Part shown: piece by piece, positions 59,110-64,000 of the stretch
Layout: each line of letters begins with the position of its first letter
How positions within the stretch are numbered: the stretch's first letter is position 1
Assembly: GCF_000317575.1 (NCBI RefSeq)
Contig: NC_019748.1
Location: 1,318,001-1,382,000 of the forward strand
DNA length: 64,000 nucleotides
Source of the DNA: Stanieria cyanosphaera PCC 7437
GTDB taxonomy: Bacteria > Cyanobacteriota > Cyanobacteriia > Cyanobacteriales > Xenococcaceae
Reading direction: 5' to 3'
Notes under the pieces: generated by a model
What the model saw: the letters and a program-made list of their open reading frames with translations, nothing else
Database searches by the model: none
Told to the model about the DNA's origin: nothing
Translations under genes and position numbers: made by a program

Positions 59110-59813
59110 TAAAGTCTGTAGGTCGTCTTTATGGTTTGGGTATTGGCCCAGGCGATCCAGAATTAATTACAGTCAAAGCTTTACGTTTATTGCAATCTGC
59201 TTCTGTTGTAGCTTATCCTATCGCCGATCAAAATAAACAGGGATTAGCGCGATCAATTGTGTTGGAATATATTAAACCAAAACAGATCGAAATTCCTCTG
59301 TATTTTCCTTTCAAACTCGAATGTTCTGCTCAACCATATTATGACAAAGCTGCGAAAACTTTAGCTGAATATCTTCAGTTGGGACAGGATGTTGTCGTAC
59401 TGTGTGAGGGCGATCCTTTTTTCTACGGTACTTTTATGTATATCTATAATCGTTTAGCAGATAGATTTCCTACAGAAGTAGTACCTGGAGTGTCTTCTAC
59501 GATCGCTAGTGCTGCGGTATTGGGAGTTCCTTTAACTTACCGCAATGATGTTTATGTAGTTATTCCTGCTATTTTGCCAGCAGAAATATTAAAAGCAAAA
59601 TTAGCTGTTGCTGATGCTGCGGTAATCATTAAACTAGGTAGACATTTTGAAAAAGTGGTAGGTGTTTTGAAAGAATTGGGATTATACGAACGAGCAAAGT
59701 ATGTAGAGAAAGCAACTATGCCTGAGCAAAGAATAGTAGCAATTGACAGGGTTAATCCTTCAGAAGTTCCCTATTTCTCTATAATTGTTATACCAAGTCA
59801 ATGGCAACCTTAA
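59106..59813 (+). CDS. cobI: Precorrin-2 C20-methyltransferase (CobI/CbiL)
   Basis: 235 aa. Tetrapyrrole methylase fold: GRLYGLGIGPGDPELITVKA (SAM loop), VVLCEGDPFFYGTFMYI and EVVPGVSSTIASAAVLGVPL. It methylates C20 of (cobalt-)precorrin-2 in cobalamin synthesis. Overlap with the methylmutase gene shows an operon; other cob genes must lie elsewhere. Confidence 0.93.
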   Translation: MIKSVGRLYGLGIGPGDPELITVKALRLLQSASVVAYPIADQNKQGLARSIVLEYIKPKQIEIPLYFPFKLECSAQPYYDKAAKTLAEYLQLGQDVVVLCEGDPFFYGTFMYIYNRLADRFPTEVVPGVSSTIASAAVLGVPLTYRNDVYVVIPAILPAEILKAKLAVADAAVIIKLGRHFEKVVGVLKELGLYERAKYVEKATMPEQRIVAIDRVNPSEVPYFSIIVIPSQWQP

Positions 59814-59862
59814 GTATAAAATAATTAGAATTTAGTTGATGAATTACCTCGATCACTTATCA

Positions 59863-59890
59863 GTAGAGACGCAATATGTTATGTCTCTAC
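59863..59890. repeat. GTAGAGAC-type palindrome
   Basis: GTAGAGAC (59863-59870) and GTCTCTAC (59883-59890) are perfectly complementary, with GCAATATGTTAT between. It could act as terminator of the cob operon. Same family as 35491-35518. Confidence 0.65.
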
Positions 59891-59978
59891 AACAGTTTTC
59901 AATTAACCATTAACAAAAACCATGGTCTTGACTGTATCTAATTAATCCGAGAACCGCTATATAACGTCATTGCTATTT

Positions 59979-61388
59979 TTATTCTAAAAAAGTTTTCACT
60001 TCTCCATCAGGACTTAACAACAGACGAATAGTAGCATCTTCTTGTTTTGCTAGTGGTGAAACAAAAGTTTCTCCCATCAAAGGAATATTAGTCCGATCTA
60101 AATAAATTTGGGAAGTTTTTCCTAAAGGAATAATTCTTTTAATTGAACCATTAGGACTAAGAATTAAACGATATTCTAAGGTTTGTTTTAAACCTTCTGG
60201 GGTTTGCCATTGAGTTTTAAAATATTGTTCAATTTCTTTGACTTGAGGAATTTCTGGAATCGAAGTTTGATTAGTTTGTGCTGCAATTTGATTTTGCTTT
60301 TGTTCAGGAGAAAAAGATGGGATAGAAGAAATATCAGATGAGTCAATATTTTCTGATTGATTATTCGTTTGACTAGGTACAGAATCAGATTCTGATAAAT
60401 TATCTTGTTTTGAATTATCAGGAGATTTTTGATTAGTTGATGATGGTTTTACTGCATTCGGTTGAATAGTTATTTGTTGTTCTAAACTTGGTGATTTTTC
60501 TACTGATTCTGGTTTAACTGCTACTGTTGGTGGTGCTGGTTGAGGAATAGTAAAAGTATTTGACTCTGGCAGTGGAAATTTGGCTGGATCTGGAATATTT
60601 GGTGGTGGTTTTGGTAAATCTACTGGTGGTGGTGGTGGTAATTTTTCAGCAGAAGATAAAGGTCCTGTTAGGTTAGGTTGAACAATAGGTTTGTTTTCAG
60701 TTTCAGGTAATTTTGGAGGCACAATGTCATTAATTTTGGGATTAATTGTCGGTGAAGATTTTTGTACAGAAACTGTATTTGCTTCTTTTTCGGAAAGATA
60801 AAAAACCTTTGTTCCTATAATAGTTAAGCCTGCTGCCAAAAGAGTTACGGCTGCTATACTGCCCCAAAGTAAAGGATTTTTTGAGGTCTTATTATTATTT
60901 AATGATTGAGGGAAAACAGAGATTTCAGTTTGATACTCTTCTAAAGCAGTAAAAATATCGAATAATTGACTAGAGCTTAATTTGATTTTTTGGTCTAGAT
61001 GTTGTTGATTTAAATTACCTAGATTTAATTCATGATTGACTAAGTTTAAAGGTTGGAGTTGAGGTTGATTAGTATTGGTAATTGTTTGTGAAGACTGTTT
61101 AGTTAATAAAGCCTGGTCAGGAGAGTAATTTTCAACTAAAGATAATTGTAAAAAATTATGTACGTAATTATTGACTACTTCGTAAAGTTGTTCTAATTGA
61201 TAGAGATCGCCTTGAATAGTAATTTGCTTTTCTGTTGGTAATCTTGGATCATCAAAACTGAGTTTAAATTGTAAGTTTTTTAAAAAATTGTGATTATTCC
61301 AACGATAAAAAAGTGAATTTTCTGCCCAAATTTCTAAGGTACAAGTAGGCGGAGTAAAACGGCGAATAATTTTGTGTGAAGAGAACAT
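59979..61388 (-). CDS. DUF4335 family protein
   Basis: 469 aa. The N-terminal ~90 residues (RRFTPPTCTLEIWAENSLFY ... LPTEKQITIQGDLYQLEQLY) are the DUF4335 core. One membrane helix near 178-195, then a long Pro/Ser/Gln-rich linker (~200-370, with PPPPPVDLPKPPPN), and a folded C-terminal ~90 residues (EIEQYFKTQWQTPEGLKQTL...). It follows the DUF3038 gene by 117 nt. These two families are commonly neighbours in cyanobacteria. Role unknown. Confidence 0.8.
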   Translation of the reverse strand: MFSSHKIIRRFTPPTCTLEIWAENSLFYRWNNHNFLKNLQFKLSFDDPRLPTEKQITIQGDLYQLEQLYEVVNNYVHNFLQLSLVENYSPDQALLTKQSSQTITNTNQPQLQPLNLVNHELNLGNLNQQHLDQKIKLSSSQLFDIFTALEEYQTEISVFPQSLNNNKTSKNPLLWGSIAAVTLLAAGLTIIGTKVFYLSEKEANTVSVQKSSPTINPKINDIVPPKLPETENKPIVQPNLTGPLSSAEKLPPPPPVDLPKPPPNIPDPAKFPLPESNTFTIPQPAPPTVAVKPESVEKSPSLEQQITIQPNAVKPSSTNQKSPDNSKQDNLSESDSVPSQTNNQSENIDSSDISSIPSFSPEQKQNQIAAQTNQTSIPEIPQVKEIEQYFKTQWQTPEGLKQTLEYRLILSPNGSIKRIIPLGKTSQIYLDRTNIPLMGETFVSPLAKQEDATIRLLLSPDGEVKTFLE

Positions 61389-61505
61389 AAATATTTACCT
61401 AAACAAAATTAATTACTCTAAATAATAGTTGGATTGAAAAAATTATCTTTTACCTCACTTGATTCATTAATTTAATCAACAGTTATTTGGGGTTATTTTA
61501 AATAA

Positions 61506-62093
61506 TTAAGAAGAACTTTCTAAGATTGCCAACCAAAGTAAACGATGACCATTATTTCCACTATAAAACAACAAATCAATTAAGAGTTTTAATGCGAGTT
61601 GATACAAAATTGTGGAAGTCATTGCTTGCTCTTGTGTCATTCTAGTTTGATAAGTATTAATGAATTTATCGAGATAATCTCCTAACAAAGCAGTGTGATG
61701 GGGTTCTTGATTTTGTTCTGTAACTTGTTCGAGTAAATTAACTGCTCGACGTAATAATTCTTGATTTTGTTTGGCTAAATAAGCAATAATTAAAACTAAC
61801 GCTCGCGCTTCTTCGACATCGAGTTTTTTTCGTCCTCCTGAACTTTTTCGCAAAGGATTAGATTGACGTAATCGCCACAATTCTACTCGGTCGGCGATGG
61901 TTGATTCTAAATTAAGCTCTTTAGCTGCTTGTAACATTGCTTCAGAACTCAGATTAGCGATCGCTTCTAAAGATAATAAGATTAAGTCTAGATGAGCTTT
62001 AATATTATCTAGTTGATTGAGATCGGGACTTTTAAGCAGAGTCAATTCTTGCCAAGAAGATGCTGCCAAAGATGTTTTAGGAGTAAAACCCAT
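61506..62093 (-). CDS. DUF3038 family protein
   Basis: 195 aa, helical and soluble. IKAHLDLILLSLEAIANLSS, ADRVELWRLRQSNPLRK and KLDVEEARALVLIIAYLAKQ are recurrent DUF3038 segments. Cyanobacteria-specific, no known function. Likely cotranscribed with the DUF4335 gene downstream. Confidence 0.82.
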   Translation of the reverse strand: MGFTPKTSLAASSWQELTLLKSPDLNQLDNIKAHLDLILLSLEAIANLSSEAMLQAAKELNLESTIADRVELWRLRQSNPLRKSSGGRKKLDVEEARALVLIIAYLAKQNQELLRRAVNLLEQVTEQNQEPHHTALLGDYLDKFINTYQTRMTQEQAMTSTILYQLALKLLIDLLFYSGNNGHRLLWLAILESSS

Positions 62094-62154
62094 AGTTTAG
62101 GCTATCAAAATGAATCGAGGACAGATCACTTCCTCTTGTATCCAATTTAACTTT

Positions 62155-62931
62155 TTACTTAAAAATTGTGATTGGATCGCCCCAATTTAATTGTAAGTTT
62201 TTCTGAGCATTTCCTCTATTAACGGCAATTTCCAGCCAATTGTGACTACCAACTAACGCAATAGCTTCACCCTGTTTTACCTGACTATAAGTCGTAGCGA
62301 TCGCAATGATTGTATCTTTTACTTTTACTAACCAAGATGGGTTAACCATTTCTTCTGGAATATTAGTAATCAAATTCCCAAAGTGGTCTATATATTGAAT
62401 ACAACCAGTAATAGAAGTTTCCGTAATCTGTAATTGTTGAAGAGGTAAACTCACCAAACTAGCTGGTTCAATCGACTGTCCAATTTGACTCAAAGCAACA
62501 CCACTAGCTAAATGCGCTCCCACCGGGGCAAAAATATCTCGTCCATGAAAAGTTTGACTAGGGTGACTACTCAACCAATAATCAGAATTAGTTAATTCTA
62601 CTGCTGCTAAAATAGGATACTGACTTAAAATTCCACTAAATAAACCATTATCAGGACCAACCAACCAACCTCCTGCCAACTCAATGGCGACACCTCTGCG
62701 ATCGCTTCCTACACCAGGATCAACCACTGCAACGTGAACTGTTCCCTCTGGAAAATAACTATACGCATTTAGTAAACAAAATCTTCCAGCAGCAAGATTC
62801 TGAGGGGGAATTTCATGAGTAAGATCGACTACCTGTAAGTCTGGATTGATCCGTGCAATCACTCCTTTCATTACTCCGACATACACATCTTGCCAGCCAA
62901 AATCGGTTAATAAAGTTAACACACTGGACAT
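62155..62931 (-). CDS. SAM hydrolase / SAM hydroxide adenosyltransferase family protein
   Basis: 258 aa. LTLLTDFGWQDVYVGVMKGV at the N-terminus, VVDPGVGSDRRGVAIEL, GPDNGLFSG and YIDHFGNLITNI are the motifs of the DUF62 family that includes fluorinase and chlorinase. Most members instead hydrolyse S-adenosylmethionine to adenosine and methionine. Hydrolase is the likely activity here, inferred from how common it is. 61 nt upstream of the DUF3038 gene. Confidence 0.9.
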   Translation of the reverse strand: MSSVLTLLTDFGWQDVYVGVMKGVIARINPDLQVVDLTHEIPPQNLAAGRFCLLNAYSYFPEGTVHVAVVDPGVGSDRRGVAIELAGGWLVGPDNGLFSGILSQYPILAAVELTNSDYWLSSHPSQTFHGRDIFAPVGAHLASGVALSQIGQSIEPASLVSLPLQQLQITETSITGCIQYIDHFGNLITNIPEEMVNPSWLVKVKDTIIAIATTYSQVKQGEAIALVGSHNWLEIAVNRGNAQKNLQLNWGDPITIFK

Positions 62932-63036
62932 ACAATAATTTGTTAAATTTTTAGTTACAAAATATACTAAACAAACAAAAAATGTTATTCTCTAATAGCA
63001 TTGCATACAACAATTATTTATAAAAAAGAGTACACT

Positions 63037-63198
63037 ATGAACAAAAACCGTCAGGAAATCTTAAAACAAGCTGCTTCGATTCATCGCGAAAGCCTTCGTA
63101 AAAGTTTAGAACATCGTTTAGAAATCGCTAGAGCTAATGGTGATGACAGACTTGTTAGACAACTTGAGGCAGAAGCTAGCTATTTACACATGAATTAA
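63037..63198 (+). CDS. Small helical protein (53 aa)
   Basis: Encodes MNKNRQEILKQAASIHRESL, then LEHRLEIARANGDDRLVRQL. Two amphipathic helices, highly charged. ATG at 63037 with AAAGAG before. An upstream TTG at 63001 is less likely. It looks like a conserved short cyanobacterial protein. No function known. Confidence 0.65.
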   Translation: MNKNRQEILKQAASIHRESLRKSLEHRLEIARANGDDRLVRQLEAEASYLHMN

Positions 63199-63224
63199 AA
63201 TTTTAAATTAATGAATAAACTAAA

Positions 63225-63255
63225 TGGTGGGGTTGAATTGATGTTCTCCCCACTA
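63225..63255. terminator. Hairpin between convergent genes
   Basis: TGGTGGGG (63225-63232) pairs with CCCCACTA (63248-63255), eight pairs with one G-U. It separates the 53-aa gene from the convergent DUF928 gene. Confidence 0.65.
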
Positions 63256-63290
63256 TTGTGGTATTTGAGTAATAGTAATATTTAAAACTG

Positions 63291-64000
63291 CTAATTTTCT
63301 GATTCAGTGGATGAAGTAGATTTAACCAGTGGAACTTGAGCAACTTCTTCTAATCCAACCGATGTGAGCAATTCTTTCCAGGTTTGTGCTAAATTCTTGT
63401 CCTCTGGTTGTGCTACTACCGATTGAGCTAGAGTGGTGATCGTTTCGTGCCAAATACCTGCTTTACCATACAGAACAGCACTTTCTAAAGAATTAGCATC
63501 TTTTAAACTTTGACCTAGAATCGATTCTAGTTTTACTCTTTTTATTTTCCCTTGTACCATCGGATTATCTGATTGTAGTCGATTATTACACATAATGGCT
63601 AATGACCACTTGTAAGTTTTGCCTATTTCTAAAGGTGGTGATTTTTTAGGAAAAGTAAGGCTAATAATTCCAGATTTACCATTAAGTGAAATAACAGTTT
63701 GATAATAACTTTCACTATCTTCATCGTGCCAACTAAAAAAAACTTTTTGGGCAGAGGTTTTTGGTAAGTAAAATAACAAGGTAGGATGGGCAGCAATAGT
63801 TAATCCTTGATTAGTAATTGGCAATAAAGGTGTAAATGGAACAGCAACATTTTCTGTCTGTTCTAAGCATTGTCCATTGTTACGAGTTGCACCTTTGATA
63901 GTTGTTTGAGGTTTATTTTCTGCTGGAGGAGTAAAAATAACTTTTAGTCTGGTTGAAGTTTGAGCCTGAGTTTGGTTACACCAATAAGAAGTAGCAAAAA
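63291..64000 (-). CDS. DUF928 family protein, 5' end beyond the window
   Basis: At least 236 codons; the start lies past position 64000. Reading upstream of the TTG at 63824 stays open to the edge and gives TRLKVIFTPPAENKPQTTIK followed by GATRNNGQC and VPFTPLLPITNQGLTIAAHP, all typical of DUF928. The next segment LLFYLPKTSAQKVFFSWHDE continues the domain. The edge residues FATSYWCNQTQAQT probably belong to a signal peptide end, so the protein is exported. The family is cyanobacterial, often next to CHASE2/CHAT genes, and has no known activity. Confidence 0.85.
   Translation of the reverse strand, partial: FATSYWCNQTQAQTSTRLKVIFTPPAENKPQTTIKGATRNNGQCLEQTENVAVPFTPLLPITNQGLTIAAHPTLLFYLPKTSAQKVFFSWHDEDSESYYQTVISLNGKSGIISLTFPKKSPPLEIGKTYKWSLAIMCNNRLQSDNPMVQGKIKRVKLESILGQSLKDANSLESAVLYGKAGIWHETITTLAQSVVAQPEDKNLAQTWKELLTSVGLEEVAQVPLVKSTSSTESEN

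Overview
The window looks like chromosomal DNA of an AT-rich cyanobacterium. Evidence: many HIP1 octamers (GCGATCGC); chlI (chlorophyll), ndhF (NDH-1), glycerate 3-kinase (photorespiration), an lrtA-type hibernation factor and a ycf20-like gene; and many families largely confined to cyanobacteria (DUF3611, DUF3172, DUF4335/DUF3038, DUF928, DUF4278, Npun_R2821-like). I cannot name the species. A unicellular or baeocyte-forming lineage is only a guess.

Layout. 1-1905: tail of an Mrp-type Na+/H+ antiporter operon (F, G, a DUF4040 piece of A, B). 1932-3140: a CLC protein, then a decayed IS200/IS605 tnpB start and a mosaic of palindromic repeats. 4164-6620: an RTX protein and a PLP decarboxylase carrying ACT-like tails. 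6918-11657: a five-gene glycosyltransferase run (one GT10 and two pairs of paralogues). 11791-22072: housekeeping genes (lipB, lrtA/hpf, rnpB, rnc, chlI, glycerate kinase).

22188-34518 is the most interesting region: a class II lanthipeptide locus. It holds four intact mersacidin/lichenicidin-type precursors, one deleted precursor relic, a LanM synthetase, a C39-peptidase ABC exporter, and two STAND (NB-ARC-like) NTPases. One NTPase stands alone and is divergent from the cluster. The other is fused in frame to the N-terminus of the HlyD-type adaptor that follows the exporter. The fusion would put a cytosolic signalling ATPase on the same chain as the periplasmic adaptor. A 70-bp element is duplicated upstream of the first precursor and of the exporter.

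34965-53744: mostly housekeeping and ion-transport genes (coaE, trpD, ndhF, CPA1 antiporter, TrkA-like protein, dxr, a second CLC with CBS domains), a papain/C39-like cysteine peptidase, and several small proteins, two of them near 53.4-53.7 kb. 54213-55969: a translationally coupled DUF262 + HEPN pair, a plausible defence or toxin-type module. 56201-64000: mazG, two cobalamin genes, the DUF4335/DUF3038 pair, a SAM hydrolase-family gene, and a DUF928 gene cut by the window edge.

No tRNA, rRNA operon, CRISPR array, prophage or intact transposase was found. Mobile DNA is represented only by relics: three IS200/IS605-type fragments, a MITE-like element and several dispersed short repeats. All assignments come from reading the sequence by eye. 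Family names are recognition calls, not search results.
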